NCBI RefSeq assembly: GCF_013337765.1
Contig: NZ_VBSB01000005.1
Coordinates: forward strand, 186,001-250,000
Direction: 5' to 3'
DNA length: 64,000 nt
Origin: Mycolicibacterium sphagni
GTDB lineage: Bacteria > Actinomycetota > Actinomycetes > Mycobacteriales > Mycobacteriaceae
Part shown: piece by piece, positions 51,642 through 61,647 of the stretch
Layout: each line of letters starts with the position of its first letter
How positions within the stretch are numbered: the stretch's first letter is position 1
Translations under genes and position numbers: made by a program
The notes under the pieces: generated by a model
What the model was told of the DNA's origin: nothing
Databases searched by the model: none
What the model saw: only the letters and a program-made list of their open reading frames with translations

Positions 51642-52739
51642 ATGGATTTCACCAGAACAGAAGCCGCGCAGGATCTCTCGGGACTTGTCGGCACCATCGT
51701 CGACGCCGTGTGCACGCCGCAACATCAGCGTGAGCTCGACGGCCTCGACCAGCGCTTCGACACCGAGTTGTGGCGCAAGCTCATCGATGCCGACATCTTG
51801 TCGACGGCAGCACCGGAGTCCATCGGCGGCGGCGGGTATGGCGTCCTGGAGCAGACCGCGATCCTGACCGCGCTGGGCCGCCAATTGGGCGCGGTGCCGT
51901 ACCTGCAGTCGGTGATCCTCGGAGCAGGCGCGCTGGCCCGGTTCGGTACGCCCGAATTGCGGGAGCAGTGGGCAGCCCCGGCAGTGTCCGGCGAGAAGAT
52001 CCTAACCGTGGCCCTCGATGGAGAGTTCGGTCAGGGCCCGGTGCAGGCAACCACCGCCGGGGACGGGTTCAAGCTGACCGGAACCCGCACCCAGGTCGAG
52101 TTCGGCCCGGTCGCCGATGCGTTCCTGGTGCCGGCCGAAACTGATTCCGGCACCATGGTTTTCCTGGTAGCCGCCGCCGACGCCGGGGTCTCGGTGACCC
52201 CGCTGCTGACCACTGGCAAGAACAGCGCCGCTGAGCTCGACCTGTCCGGCGTCGAGGTGGGCGCCGACCGGGTCGCCGGCGATGCCGACGCGCTGGCCTG
52301 GCTGACCACTCAGAAGACGTTGGGGCACACAGCCTTCCAGCTCGGCGTCCTCGAGCGCGCGCTCGAGCTGACGGCCGAATACGCCCGCACCCGCGAACAG
52401 TTCGACCGGCCGATCGGTAGCTTCCAGGCAGTATCGGCTCGGCTCGCGGACGACTACATCGACATCAAGGGTCTGGGGTTGGCGCTCGTGCAGGCGTCGT
52501 GGCGGCTGTCCGAGGACCTGCCCGCCGATGTCGAGGTGGCCACCGCCGCGTTCTGGGCGGCCGAGGCCGGGCACCGCGTCGCCCACACAACCGTGCACGT
52601 GCACGGCGGTGTCGGGATCGATGTCGACCATCAGGTGCACCGCTATTTCATCACCGCCAAGCAGGTCGAGTTCGCGCTCGGCGGTGCCACCGCACAGCTG
52701 CGGCAGATCGGCCGCGAGCTGGCCGACACGCCGGCTTGA
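51642..52739 (+). CDS. fadE27: Acyl-CoA dehydrogenase FadE27 (ChsE5), partner subunit
   Basis: A 365-residue shorter acyl-CoA dehydrogenase paralogue, as expected for the second subunit of the alpha2-beta2 enzyme. It has GGGGYGVLEQT and TREQFDRPIGSFQAV. The overall sequence is less conserved at the flavin loop than FadE26, consistent with shared active sites across the heterodimer. fadD17 begins eight bases on. Confidence 0.95.
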   Translation: MDFTRTEAAQDLSGLVGTIVDAVCTPQHQRELDGLDQRFDTELWRKLIDADILSTAAPESIGGGGYGVLEQTAILTALGRQLGAVPYLQSVILGAGALARFGTPELREQWAAPAVSGEKILTVALDGEFGQGPVQATTAGDGFKLTGTRTQVEFGPVADAFLVPAETDSGTMVFLVAAADAGVSVTPLLTTGKNSAAELDLSGVEVGADRVAGDADALAWLTTQKTLGHTAFQLGVLERALELTAEYARTREQFDRPIGSFQAVSARLADDYIDIKGLGLALVQASWRLSEDLPADVEVATAAFWAAEAGHRVAHTTVHVHGGVGIDVDHQVHRYFITAKQVEFALGGATAQLRQIGRELADTPA

Positions 52740-52747
52740 CCGGACCC

Positions 52748-54271
52748 GTGAGCGACGAGCAGACCGTCACCGATCTGCTCGTGCGGTTGGCTGACGTCGA
52801 CGATCGCGGCATCCATGCCGACGACGGTTCGTATTCGACCTGGCGCCAACACATTCAGGACGCTGCGGACCTGGCGGCGGCCCTGAAAGCCAGGTTGGAT
52901 CCGGCCAAGCCACCGCACATCGGCGTGCTGCTGGGCAATACGCCGTTCTTCTCCTCGCTGCTGGTGGCGGCCGCACTGGCCGGGCTGGTTCCGGTCGGGC
53001 TGAACCCCACCCGCCGCGGTGAAGCGCTCGCGCGCGATATCCAGACGGCCGACTGCCAGCTGGTGCTCGCCGACGGCGACCTCCGTACTTACGGTGCCGG
53101 TTTCGTCCCCGAGGGCATGCCCGTCGTCGATGTCGGTTCGGCCGAGTGGGTCGACGAACTCGGCCAGTATCGCGGGTCGCCGATCACGTTCGCGCCCAGC
53201 CGCTTCGACGACCTGTTCATGCTGATCTTCACCTCAGGCACCAGCGGTGACCCGAAGGCCGTACGCTGCACCCACGAGAAGGTGGCGTTTCCGGGGGTGA
53301 TGCTGGCGCAACGGTTCGGACTCGGCCCGGCCGACACGTGCTACCTGTCGATGCCGCTGTTCCACTCGAACGCAGTGATGGCGGGCTGGGCCGTAGCGGT
53401 GGCCGCCGGTGCATCGATTGCGTTGCGCCGCAAGTTCTCCGCGTCGCAGTTCATCCCCGACGCGCGCAAGTTCCATGCCACCTACGCCAACTACGTCGGC
53501 AAGCCGATGTCCTACATCCTGGCCACCCCGGCACTACCGGACGATGCCGACAACCCGTTACGGGTCGTCTACGGCAACGAGGCAGCGCCGCGCGATATCG
53601 ACCGGTTCGCCCAACGTTTCGGTGTGACGGTGGTCGACGGCTTCGGTTCCACCGAAGGCGGGGTGAACATCGCCCGTACCCCGGATACGCCCGAGGGTGC
53701 GCTGGGACCGCTGCCCGAAGGGCTCGACATCGTCGACGTCGAAACCGGACAGCCGTGCCCGCCCGGGGTGATCGGCGAGCTGGTGAACCTCACCGGCCCC
53801 GGCAATTTCCGCGGCTACTACAACGCCCCCGACGCCGAGACCGAGCGCATGACCGGCGGGGTCTATCACAGCGGGGACCTGGCTTACCGGGACGACGCCG
53901 GCTATGTGCACTTCGCCGGCCGGCTGGGCGACTGGATGCGGGTCGACGGCGAGAACCTGGGCACCGCGCCGATCGAGCGGGTGCTGATGCGCTACCCCGA
54001 CGTCACCGAGGCTGCCGTCTACGCCATCCCCGACCCGGCCGTCGGGGATCGGGTGATGGCTGCGCTGGTCCTACCGGAAGGTGCGGATTTCGATCCCGCC
54101 GCTTTCCGCGAATTCCTCTCCGTCCAGGACGATCTCGGGCCCAAGCAGTGGCCGGCCTTCGTTCGGGTGAGCACCTCGCTACCGCGTACCGAGACGTTCA
54201 AGATCATCAAGCGCAGGCTGTCCGCCGAGGCGCTGGAGTGCGCTGACCCGGTCTTCGAGATACCGCGCTAG
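52748..54271 (+). CDS. fadD17: Acyl-CoA synthetase FadD17, sterol side chain
   Basis: A 507-residue ANL-superfamily ligase with the AMP-binding loop FTSGTSGDPKAV and the C-terminal hinge GDWMRVDGENL. In M. tuberculosis FadD17 activates the C26 sterol acid or related side-chain acids. GTG 52748 was chosen because the longer frame runs into fadE27. Its stop shares CTAG with ilvX on the opposite strand. Confidence 0.93.
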   Translation: MSDEQTVTDLLVRLADVDDRGIHADDGSYSTWRQHIQDAADLAAALKARLDPAKPPHIGVLLGNTPFFSSLLVAAALAGLVPVGLNPTRRGEALARDIQTADCQLVLADGDLRTYGAGFVPEGMPVVDVGSAEWVDELGQYRGSPITFAPSRFDDLFMLIFTSGTSGDPKAVRCTHEKVAFPGVMLAQRFGLGPADTCYLSMPLFHSNAVMAGWAVAVAAGASIALRRKFSASQFIPDARKFHATYANYVGKPMSYILATPALPDDADNPLRVVYGNEAAPRDIDRFAQRFGVTVVDGFGSTEGGVNIARTPDTPEGALGPLPEGLDIVDVETGQPCPPGVIGELVNLTGPGNFRGYYNAPDAETERMTGGVYHSGDLAYRDDAGYVHFAGRLGDWMRVDGENLGTAPIERVLMRYPDVTEAAVYAIPDPAVGDRVMAALVLPEGADFDPAAFREFLSVQDDLGPKQWPAFVRVSTSLPRTETFKIIKRRLSAEALECADPVFEIPR

Positions 54272-55824
54272 CCCGCGATCGACGGCATGACGGCCTCGAT
54301 CAGGTGCGGTCCCGGTTCGTCGAATGCCCATTGCAGCGCGTCGGCGAGTTCCTCGGCGGTGCCTACCCGGCGCGCGGGAACTCCCATGCCTTTGGCGATA
54401 CGAACGAAATCCAGTGTGGGCCCGGTCAAATCAAGAAGCGCCTCGGCCTTCGGTCCGGGACCCGCACCCGCGGCCTCGGCTCCGACGCGCTGCAGTTCGA
54501 TTCGCAGGATGTCGTAGGCCCGATTGGCGTAGACGACGGTGGTGATGTCGAGATGCTCACGGGCTTGGGTCCACAGCGCCGAGATGGTGTACATCGCCGA
54601 GCCATCGGACTCCAGGCACAGCACCGGACGGTCGGGGGCGGCGATCGCAGCACCCACCGACACGGGCAGCGCATAGCCGATCGCACCCCCGGTCAGGGTC
54701 AGCCAGTCGTGTGCCGGAGCGCCCGCAGTCGCTTGTGCCAGAAGCACTCCCGACGTGTTCGACTCGTCGACGACGATGGCCCGCTCGGGTAGCAGCGCGC
54801 CGATGACGTCGGCTGACGTCACCACGGTGAGCGGACCGCTCGGGAGCGTCGGGCGCGCCAGCGCCGCGGTCGCGGCAATTTCGTTCGGAGCGATCCGGTC
54901 CGCCAGTACCCCCAGTGCGGCGCCGGCGCCGACCGGGCCGGCCAGCGTGTGCACGGCACAGCCGTCGGGCACCAGATCGCTGGCCTTGCCGGGATAGGCG
55001 AAGAACGACACCGGATGGGGCGCGCCGGCCAGCACGAGGTGCCGGGCACCGGCGAGCTGCGCGGTGGCTGCCTCGGCGAAGTAGGCCAGCCGCTCTACGG
55101 CCGGCACCCCGGCCCCGCGCTCGAGCCGGGTCGGGAACGTCTCACACAGCACTTGCGCCCCGGTCGACTGGGCCAATCGCACGGCCGCGGCCAGGCCGGC
55201 CGCCCCGGTGGCGTCACCGCCCACCATGATGACCGTCGGCTCGCCCGACGCCAGCGCCGCCTCGGCCTGCCCAAGATCGATGTCAGCCGGATCCACCTGC
55301 ACCACAATGTTTTCCAGTGTTGCAGCGCCCTCGTCCCACGAAACGTCGGCGGGCAAAATCAGCGTGGACACGTGCTTGAGGCTGTTGGCCGACGCGATGG
55401 CCTCGGCGGTATCGGCGGCGACGTCGGCGACCGCGAGGCTGCGGCGCACCCAGCCGGATACTGTTTGTGCCACCGAGTCGATATCGGACTCCAGCGGTGC
55501 GTCGTACTTCTTGTGATAGGTCGCGTGGTCACCGACGACCACCACCATCGGCACATGTGCGCGTCGCGCGTTGTGCAGGTTGGCCAGCCCGTTGCCCAGT
55601 CCTGGACCGAGGTGCAACAGCACTGCAGCGGGCTTGCCGGCCATCCGTGCGTACCCGTCGGCGGCGCCGGTGGCAACCCCTTCGAACAGGGTAAGGACAC
55701 CGCGCATCTGCGGCACCGTGTCCAGCGCCGCGACGAAGTGCATCTCCGATGTGCCGGGGTTGGCGAAGCAGACCTGCACCCCGTTGTCGACCAGCGTGGT
55801 GATCAGTGCCTGTGCGCCGTTCAC
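54268..55824 (-). CDS. ilvX: TPP-dependent acetolactate-synthase-like protein IlvX
   Basis: A 518-residue thiamine-diphosphate enzyme. The PYR domain has FANPGTSEMHFV with the activating Glu. The TPP-binding region LESDGSAMYTISALW with YANRAYDIL replaces the classical GDG...NN. It corresponds to Rv3509c, annotated as an acetohydroxyacid synthase-like protein; a true role in branched-chain synthesis is doubtful given the sterol context. GTG 55824 is the family start; an ATG four codons earlier is possible. Confidence 0.88.
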   Translation of the reverse strand: MNGAQALITTLVDNGVQVCFANPGTSEMHFVAALDTVPQMRGVLTLFEGVATGAADGYARMAGKPAAVLLHLGPGLGNGLANLHNARRAHVPMVVVVGDHATYHKKYDAPLESDIDSVAQTVSGWVRRSLAVADVAADTAEAIASANSLKHVSTLILPADVSWDEGAATLENIVVQVDPADIDLGQAEAALASGEPTVIMVGGDATGAAGLAAAVRLAQSTGAQVLCETFPTRLERGAGVPAVERLAYFAEAATAQLAGARHLVLAGAPHPVSFFAYPGKASDLVPDGCAVHTLAGPVGAGAALGVLADRIAPNEIAATAALARPTLPSGPLTVVTSADVIGALLPERAIVVDESNTSGVLLAQATAGAPAHDWLTLTGGAIGYALPVSVGAAIAAPDRPVLCLESDGSAMYTISALWTQAREHLDITTVVYANRAYDILRIELQRVGAEAAGAGPGPKAEALLDLTGPTLDFVRIAKGMGVPARRVGTAEELADALQWAFDEPGPHLIEAVMPSIAG

Positions 55825-55859
55825 CCGACCGAGCATAGCCAGATCAGCTGGGCGTCTTG

Positions 55860-56981
55860 CTAACTGTCGCGGATCGTGTCCAGTTTCCGGGATGCGGACT
55901 CGAATCCGTCGACAAGTTCGGCAATGATGTCGGCGACAGGCCGGATCTCGTTCATCCGCCCCACGATCTGACCGACCGGCATCGCGACGGTGTCGGGATT
56001 GTCGGACTCGTTCATCCGCTGATGCGCCTCGCTGACGAGGATGTTCTGCAGTGGCATCGGCAGCGGGTCCGGGGCGCCCTCGGCGTCCCACGCGTCGGTC
56101 CACTTCGTCTTCAACAGCCGCGCCGGCTTACCGGTGTAGATCTTGCGGCGCACGGTGTCACTGGAGCTGGCCCGCAGCAGCGCGTCCTGGATCGTCGACG
56201 TGCCGCCCGGTTCGCGGTGCCCGAGGTCGTATTCGGCTGAGGTCAGAAACGCCGAGCCCATCCACACCCCGGAGGCCCCGAGCGCCAGCGCGGCAGCGAC
56301 CTGACGGCCGGTGCCGATGCCACCTGCCGCCAGTACCGGAGCCTTGCCGTCGAGCGCATCGACGATTTCCGGCCACAGCACCACCGAGCCGATCTCGCCC
56401 GTGTGCCCGCCGGCCTCATGGCCCTGGGCCACCACGATGTCGACACCATTCTCGACGTGCCGCTGAGCATGTTTGGCCGACCCGGCGAGCGCGGCCACCG
56501 GAACGCCGTGCTCGTGCGCCTGGTCGATGACGTCCTTGGGCGGCGAACCAAGTGCGTTGGCGATCAGCTTGATCGGGTGCTTGAGCGCAACCTCCACGTG
56601 CGAGCGGGCCACCGAATGCAGCCAGCCCAGCACACCCTCGTTCTTCGCCTCGTCCTCAGGCAGCGGGGGCACGCCCAGGTCGGCCAGCGTTTTGGCGATG
56701 AAGTCCCGATGTTCTTGCGGGATCAGCTTGTTGATGTCGACGGCGGTGCCCTCGGTGGGGATCTTCGCCGGCATCACGATGTCGACGCCGTACGGCTTGC
56801 CTTCGGTGTTCTCGTCCATCCACTGCAGGACGGCCTCGAGGTCGTCGGCGTCGTTGAACCGGACACAACCCAACACGCCCATACCGCCGGCGCGACTGAC
56901 CGCGGCGGCGACCTTCTCCGACGGGGTGAAGACGAAGATCGGGTACTTGATGCCGAACCGATCGCAGAGCTCTGTATGCAT
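55860..56981 (-). CDS. Nitronate monooxygenase/IpdC-type FMN enzyme
   Basis: A 373-residue TIM-barrel flavoprotein of the 2-nitropropane dioxygenase family with GGMGVLG, VAQGHEAGGHTGEIGS and VLAAGGIGTGRQVAAALALGA. Its start overlaps the fadD19 stop (ATGA), so it is coupled to sterol acyl-CoA ligation. It resembles the NAD-dependent IpdC/Rv3553 group that acts on sterol ring-C/D acyl-CoAs, but the M. tuberculosis gene order has no such gene at this exact place. The function is inferred from context. Confidence 0.82.
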   Translation of the reverse strand: MHTELCDRFGIKYPIFVFTPSEKVAAAVSRAGGMGVLGCVRFNDADDLEAVLQWMDENTEGKPYGVDIVMPAKIPTEGTAVDINKLIPQEHRDFIAKTLADLGVPPLPEDEAKNEGVLGWLHSVARSHVEVALKHPIKLIANALGSPPKDVIDQAHEHGVPVAALAGSAKHAQRHVENGVDIVVAQGHEAGGHTGEIGSVVLWPEIVDALDGKAPVLAAGGIGTGRQVAAALALGASGVWMGSAFLTSAEYDLGHREPGGTSTIQDALLRASSSDTVRRKIYTGKPARLLKTKWTDAWDAEGAPDPLPMPLQNILVSEAHQRMNESDNPDTVAMPVGQIVGRMNEIRPVADIIAELVDGFESASRKLDTIRDS

Positions 56982-58633
56982 CAGCTGGCGGCACCCGCGT
57001 GCTTGGCATGCACTTCATCAGCCGGCCGCAGCTCGGTCTGATCCTTGGCCCACTTGTAGTCCGGCTTGCCGGCCGGTGAGCGCTTCACCTCGTCGACAAG
57101 CCAGAGGCTGCGCGGCACCTTGTAGCCGGCAATCTCCTTGCGCACGAACGTATCCAGGTCGGCCAGCGTCGGGCGGGCACCCTTGCGCGGCGCCACCACG
57201 GCGGCGACGTGGCTGCCGAAACGCGGATCGGGCACACCGACGACCAGGGCGTCGAACACGTCCGGGTGGCCCTTCAGCGCGGCCTCGACCTCTTCGGGGT
57301 AGATCTTCTCGCCACCGCTGTTGATCGACACCGAGCCGCGGCCCAGCATCGTCACGCTGCCGTCCGCCTCGACCTCGGCGTAGTCGCCGGGGATCGCGTA
57401 GCGCACGCCGTTGTAGGTCTTGAACGTCTCGGCGGTCTTCTTCTCGTCCTTGTAGTAGCCGACCGGGATGTTGCCCTTCTTGGCGATGACGCCGCGCACC
57501 CCGGAGCCGGGCTTGACCTCGTTGCCCTCCTCATCGAGGACGACGGTGCGATGGTCGATGGTCACCCGGGGGCCACCGTTGTGGTGCTCCCCCTTGGCGA
57601 CGATGCTGGTGCCGCCGAAGCCGGTCTCCGACGAGCCGATCGAGTCGGTGATCACCCGGTTGGGCAACAGTTCGAGCAGCTGCTCCTTGAGGCTGGTGGA
57701 GAACAGCGCGGCGGTGCTGGCCAGCAGGAACAGCGAGGACAGGTCGTATTCCTTGCCATTGTCGTGGGCGGCCTGCAGCGCATCGAGCAGCGGGCGCGCC
57801 ATGGCATCACCGGTGAAGAACAGCAGGTTCACCTTGTGATCGTGGATGGTGCGCCAGACTTCGTCGGCGTCGAATTCGGGTGCCAGGATGGTGGTTTGGC
57901 CCGAGAAGATGGACATCCAGGTGGCCGACTGGGTCGCGCCGTGGATCATCGGCGGGATCGCGTAGCGGACCATCGGCGGGTTGGCCACCGCGGCGCGGGA
58001 CAGGTCGTGTTCGTCCTTGATGAACTCACCCGTGGCGAAATCGGTGCCGCCGAACAGAACCCGGTAGATGTCCTCGTGGCGCCACATCACGCCCTTGGGG
58101 AAGCCGGTGGTCCCGCCGGTGTAGAGCAGGTAGATGTCGTCCTCGCTGCGCTCACCGAAGTCCCGCTCGGGCGAGCTTTCGGCGATGGCCTCGTAGAACT
58201 CGACGCCGCCGTAACGCTGGTAGTCGAGGTCGCTACCGTCCTCGACGACGAGGATCGTCTTGACGTTCGGGGTCTCGGGCAGCACGTTGGCGACGCGGTC
58301 GGCGTACTGGCGCTCGTGGACCAACGCCACCATGTCGGAGTTCTCGAACAGGTAGCGCAGTTCGCCCTCGACGTAACGGAAGTTGACGTTGACCAGGATC
58401 GCGCCGGCCTTGATCGTGCCGAGCATCGCGATGACGATCTCGATGCGGTTCCGGCAGTACAGCCCGACCTTGTCGTCCTTCTTGACACCGTGGTCGATGA
58501 GGTAATGGGCGAAGCGATTCGCCTTCTCCTCCAATTCGGCGAAAGTGATTCGGTCGTCGCCACAGATGAAGGCAACGCGCTCAGGCACGGCGTCGATGGC
58601 GTGTTCGGCTAGATCGGCTATGTTCAGGGCCAC
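56981..58633 (-). CDS. fadD19: Fatty-acid/sterol-acid CoA ligase FadD19
   Basis: A 550-residue ANL ligase, very close to M. tuberculosis FadD19 in length. It has [14 protein letters not shown] and the hinge [20 protein letters not shown]. FadD19 of Rhodococcus and mycobacteria activates C24-branched and unbranched sterol side-chain acids. The GTG start is 11 bases from the KstR operator, so repressor binding would overlap its leader. It is cotranscribed with the nitronate-monooxygenase-like gene. Confidence 0.95.
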   Translation of the reverse strand: MALNIADLAEHAIDAVPERVAFICGDDRITFAELEEKANRFAHYLIDHGVKKDDKVGLYCRNRIEIVIAMLGTIKAGAILVNVNFRYVEGELRYLFENSDMVALVHERQYADRVANVLPETPNVKTILVVEDGSDLDYQRYGGVEFYEAIAESSPERDFGERSEDDIYLLYTGGTTGFPKGVMWRHEDIYRVLFGGTDFATGEFIKDEHDLSRAAVANPPMVRYAIPPMIHGATQSATWMSIFSGQTTILAPEFDADEVWRTIHDHKVNLLFFTGDAMARPLLDALQAAHDNGKEYDLSSLFLLASTAALFSTSLKEQLLELLPNRVITDSIGSSETGFGGTSIVAKGEHHNGGPRVTIDHRTVVLDEEGNEVKPGSGVRGVIAKKGNIPVGYYKDEKKTAETFKTYNGVRYAIPGDYAEVEADGSVTMLGRGSVSINSGGEKIYPEEVEAALKGHPDVFDALVVGVPDPRFGSHVAAVVAPRKGARPTLADLDTFVRKEIAGYKVPRSLWLVDEVKRSPAGKPDYKWAKDQTELRPADEVHAKHAGAAS

Positions 58634-58643
58634 GGACCCAAAC

Positions 58644-58657
58644 TAGAACGTGTTACA
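58644..58657. promoter_or_regulatory. KstR operator between fadD19 and echA19
   Basis: TAGAACGTGTTACA is identical to the site at 50353. It lies in the 68-base gap between the divergent fadD19 and echA19 genes and would control both. Confidence 0.87.
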
Positions 58658-58701
58658 TTTCGACACAAGTCTGTGGCAAAGATGCTGGAAGGCAGGTACC
58701 C

Positions 58702-59502
58702 GTGAGCGAGCCCGAAAAAAAGGCCGACGCCCTCATTGAGCAGCGCGGACACACCCTCATCGTCACGCTGAACCGGCCCGAGGCCCGTAACGCGCTGTCG
58801 ACTGAGATGCTCTCGATCATGGTCGACGCGTGGAACCGCGTCGATGAGGATCCGGAGATCCGCACCTGCATCCTGACGGGCGCGGGCGGCTACTTCTGCG
58901 CGGGCATGGACCTGAAGAACGCCACCAAGGCGCCCCCAGGGGACTCCTTCAAGAGTGGCGCGTTCGACCCGACCAAGATCGAGGGACTGCTCAAGGGCCG
59001 CAGGCTGACCAAGCCGCTCATCGCCGCCGTCGAGGGCCCGGCCATCGCGGGCGGTACCGAGATCCTGCAGGGCACAGACATCCGCGTTGCGGGCGAGAGC
59101 GCGAAATTCGGCATCTCCGAGGCCAAGTGGAGCCTGTACCCGATGGGCGGCTCCGCAGTGCGGTTGCCGCGGCAGATCCCGTACACCATCGCGTGCGACC
59201 TGCTGCTGACCGGACGCCACATCACTGCCGCCGAGGCGCTGTCCTACGGGCTGATCGGCTACGTGGTGCCCGACGGCACCGCCTTGGAGAAAGCGCTCGA
59301 GATCGCCGACGTCATCAACAACAACGGCCCGTTGGCCGTGCAGGCGATCCTGAAGACCATCCGCGAGGCCGAGGGCATGCACGAACTCGACGCGTTCAAG
59401 CCCGACACCGCCAACGGCATCCCGGTGTTCCTGAGCGAGGACGCCAAGGAAGGCCCGCTGGCGTTCAAGGAGAAGCGCGCCCCGCAGTTCAAGATGCGCT
59501 AG
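58702..59502 (+). CDS. echA19: Enoyl-CoA hydratase EchA19
   Basis: A 266-residue crotonase-fold hydratase with the oxyanion motif CAGMDLKN and catalytic region [19 protein letters not shown]. It corresponds to Rv3516, a hydratase acting on steroid side-chain enoyl-CoAs. The GTG start follows a GGAAGG ribosome site. Its stop shares CTAG with the convergent cutinase gene. Confidence 0.93.
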   Translation: MSEPEKKADALIEQRGHTLIVTLNRPEARNALSTEMLSIMVDAWNRVDEDPEIRTCILTGAGGYFCAGMDLKNATKAPPGDSFKSGAFDPTKIEGLLKGRRLTKPLIAAVEGPAIAGGTEILQGTDIRVAGESAKFGISEAKWSLYPMGGSAVRLPRQIPYTIACDLLLTGRHITAAEALSYGLIGYVVPDGTALEKALEIADVINNNGPLAVQAILKTIREAEGMHELDAFKPDTANGIPVFLSEDAKEGPLAFKEKRAPQFKMR

Positions 59503-60242
59503 GGGCTCGCAGTACTCACCGCGGCTGAGGTGACCTTCTGCGCGGCAAACGCCGCCGCCTGAGCGGTCATCCCGTCGTCCGCGTATGCCTGGTGTGCGCC
59601 GTTGTCGCTACCGGTGGGTGAGCAGATTGGGTCGTCGGGAATGCACTGGTCGATGGTCTTGGCCGCATACAGACCACCCACGGTGATTGGCGGTGCCGTG
59701 CGGTCGATGCTGTTCAAGAAGCCGTTGGACGGCTTTCCGAACAATGCGACGGCCGCGACATGCTTAGCGACATCGGGCGGCATCGGCCCGTTGATCCCGT
59801 TCGGCGGAACATAGCCGTCCGGAATCTTGTCGGCGGTGACGTAGCCGGCGACCGCAGCTCCCTGCGAGTAGCCACCGAGCACCACCTTGGTGTCCGGGCA
59901 CCGCGCCGCAATGTCCCGAACCCGGTTGCTGGCGTCGATCACGCCGTCGGCGGCAGCCGGAAAATTAAGCGAGGCAGGGTAATTCACGGCGTACACATCG
60001 ACGGCTTTACCGGCGAGTTGCGGTTCGGCTTTCAACTGGTCAACAAATGCCTGACCAATGCCCCCGACACCCGGCGGTTCGAAGGTCCCGCGGGCGAATA
60101 TCACTTCGACGTCGGGACATCCTTCCGCGGCCGCCGCAGTGGGAACGCCCGGAGGCGCCAGCCCCAGCGCCGTGACGGACAGCATCGCGGCAAAGAACAG
60201 GTTGCGGATGTAATGAGCCTGACCGGACCCGATGACACTCAT
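59499..60242 (-). CDS. Secreted cutinase-family esterase
   Basis: A 247-residue alpha/beta hydrolase with a signal peptide cleaved near AAA-EGC. It has [16 protein letters not shown], the nucleophile elbow GYSQGAAV, and the C-terminal Asp/His region DPICS with GAHQAY. Mycobacterial cutinase-like proteins hydrolyse lipid esters outside the cell. In M. tuberculosis the corresponding interval holds Rv3517 instead. It might release sterol or fatty esters for import, but this is inference. Confidence 0.88.
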   Translation of the reverse strand: MSVIGSGQAHYIRNLFFAAMLSVTALGLAPPGVPTAAAAEGCPDVEVIFARGTFEPPGVGGIGQAFVDQLKAEPQLAGKAVDVYAVNYPASLNFPAAADGVIDASNRVRDIAARCPDTKVVLGGYSQGAAVAGYVTADKIPDGYVPPNGINGPMPPDVAKHVAAVALFGKPSNGFLNSIDRTAPPITVGGLYAAKTIDQCIPDDPICSPTGSDNGAHQAYADDGMTAQAAAFAAQKVTSAAVSTASP

Positions 60243-60378
60243 GTCGCCCCAAATAACGTCGTGATGATGTTGCACTGTCTCGGCCGGCTGCACTGCTCGC
60301 ACCGAGGTGGGTTCGTGATTCCCGAAAGTGGGACAGCCCAAACACAACCGACGTTGAAGCTGGTTAAGACGGCAGGAC

Positions 60379-61590
60379 TTAGACCAGAACCGGCTTTGAC
60401 GGAGTGAATACCACCGGCATCGCCTCCAGACCACTGACGAAGTTCGCCGGGCGCAGCGGCAGGGCGTTCTCGTCGGCCAGCCGCAGATCCGGCAGCCGCT
60501 CGAGAACCTTGCGCACCATGGTGCTCAGTTCGAGCCGCGCCAGCTGATTGCCAAGACAGAAGTGGGTTCCGAAGCCGAAGGCCAAGTGGCTGTTCGGGTT
60601 CCGGTCGATGCGGAAGTCGTGCGGGTCGCCGAACACCGACTCGTCGAAGTTCGCAGCCTCGAACATCAACAACATCTTCTCGCCCTGGCGCAGCTGCGTG
60701 CCGTGGAACTCGACGTCACGCATGGCCGTTCGTGCCATGTTCTTCACCGGGGAGGTCCAGCGCAGCATCTCCTCGATCGCACCGGGCAACAGGCTCGGAT
60801 CCGCCACCAGCCTGTCCCACTGATCCTTATGCCGCACAAGCTGTTCGGTGCCGCCCGATAACGTGTGCCTGGTCGTCTCGTCCCCGCCGATGAGGATCAG
60901 CAGGGTCTCCATGATGATCTCCTGATCATCCATCCGCTGGCCTTCGACCTCGGAGTTCACCAGGATTGAGAAGAGGTCGTCGGTGGGCTCGTCCCGGCGC
61001 TTGGCGATGGTCTCGGTGGCGTACGCCGAATACCCGGCGAACGCGTCCATCACCGCCTGCAGGGTCTCGGCGTCGGCGGCCGAGTTCAAGCCGGTCACCA
61101 AGTCGTCGGACCACTTCAGCAACGTCGAGCGTTCCTCGGGCAGCACGCCGAGCATGTCGCCGATGACGGCCATCGGCAGCGGAGCGGCGACATCGCGGAC
61201 GAAGTCGCACTCCCCCCGCTCGCAGACCGCGTCGATCAGCGTGTCGCACAGTGTGTCGATCCCGGCGACCTTGTCCATCACTCGTTTACGGGTGAAGCCG
61301 GCGTTGACGAGCTTGCGGCGCAAGAGATGTCCGGGATCGTCCATATCGATCATATACGGCATGCCCGGGTTGTCCGGCCGGATGCCGCCGGTATTGGAGA
61401 ACGTCTCGGGGTCGCGCTCGGCGTCGATGACCGCCTGGTAGGTCGCCGCGGCCGCCAAGCCGTTGCGATCGCGGAACACCGGCTCGTTGGCCCGCATCCA
61501 GCGATACGCCTCGCGGGCGCCGCCGTCGGCGTAGAAACTGCCCTCGGTCAGATCAACATTCGGCTTGGCTGGAGCCAGAGTGCCTGTCAT
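60379..61590 (-). CDS. cyp142: Cytochrome P450 CYP142, sterol side-chain hydroxylase
   Basis: A 403-residue P450 with I-helix GGDETTRH, the ExxR region EEMLR and heme loop FGFGTHFCLGN (Cys about 345). It corresponds to Rv3518c, a cholest-4-en-3-one C26/27 oxidase that starts side-chain degradation. FdxD is a plausible electron donor. I saw no KstR palindrome in its immediate upstream gap; expression may come from another promoter. Confidence 0.93.
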   Translation of the reverse strand: MTGTLAPAKPNVDLTEGSFYADGGAREAYRWMRANEPVFRDRNGLAAAATYQAVIDAERDPETFSNTGGIRPDNPGMPYMIDMDDPGHLLRRKLVNAGFTRKRVMDKVAGIDTLCDTLIDAVCERGECDFVRDVAAPLPMAVIGDMLGVLPEERSTLLKWSDDLVTGLNSAADAETLQAVMDAFAGYSAYATETIAKRRDEPTDDLFSILVNSEVEGQRMDDQEIIMETLLILIGGDETTRHTLSGGTEQLVRHKDQWDRLVADPSLLPGAIEEMLRWTSPVKNMARTAMRDVEFHGTQLRQGEKMLLMFEAANFDESVFGDPHDFRIDRNPNSHLAFGFGTHFCLGNQLARLELSTMVRKVLERLPDLRLADENALPLRPANFVSGLEAMPVVFTPSKPVLV

Positions 61591-61647
61591 CTAATTCCCT
61601 CCATACTTCTGTCCACGCAAGGTCTCGGGGCGGATTACAGTGTCCGA

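Noticed and set aside
50312..51715. 467-residue open frame opposite fadE26
   Set aside because: It is a shadow of fadE26 and also crosses the KstR operator; no domain was recognised.
57209..58612. 467-residue open frame opposite fadD19
   Set aside because: FadD19 motifs are intact on the minus strand; the opposite frame has no recognisable domain and skewed composition.
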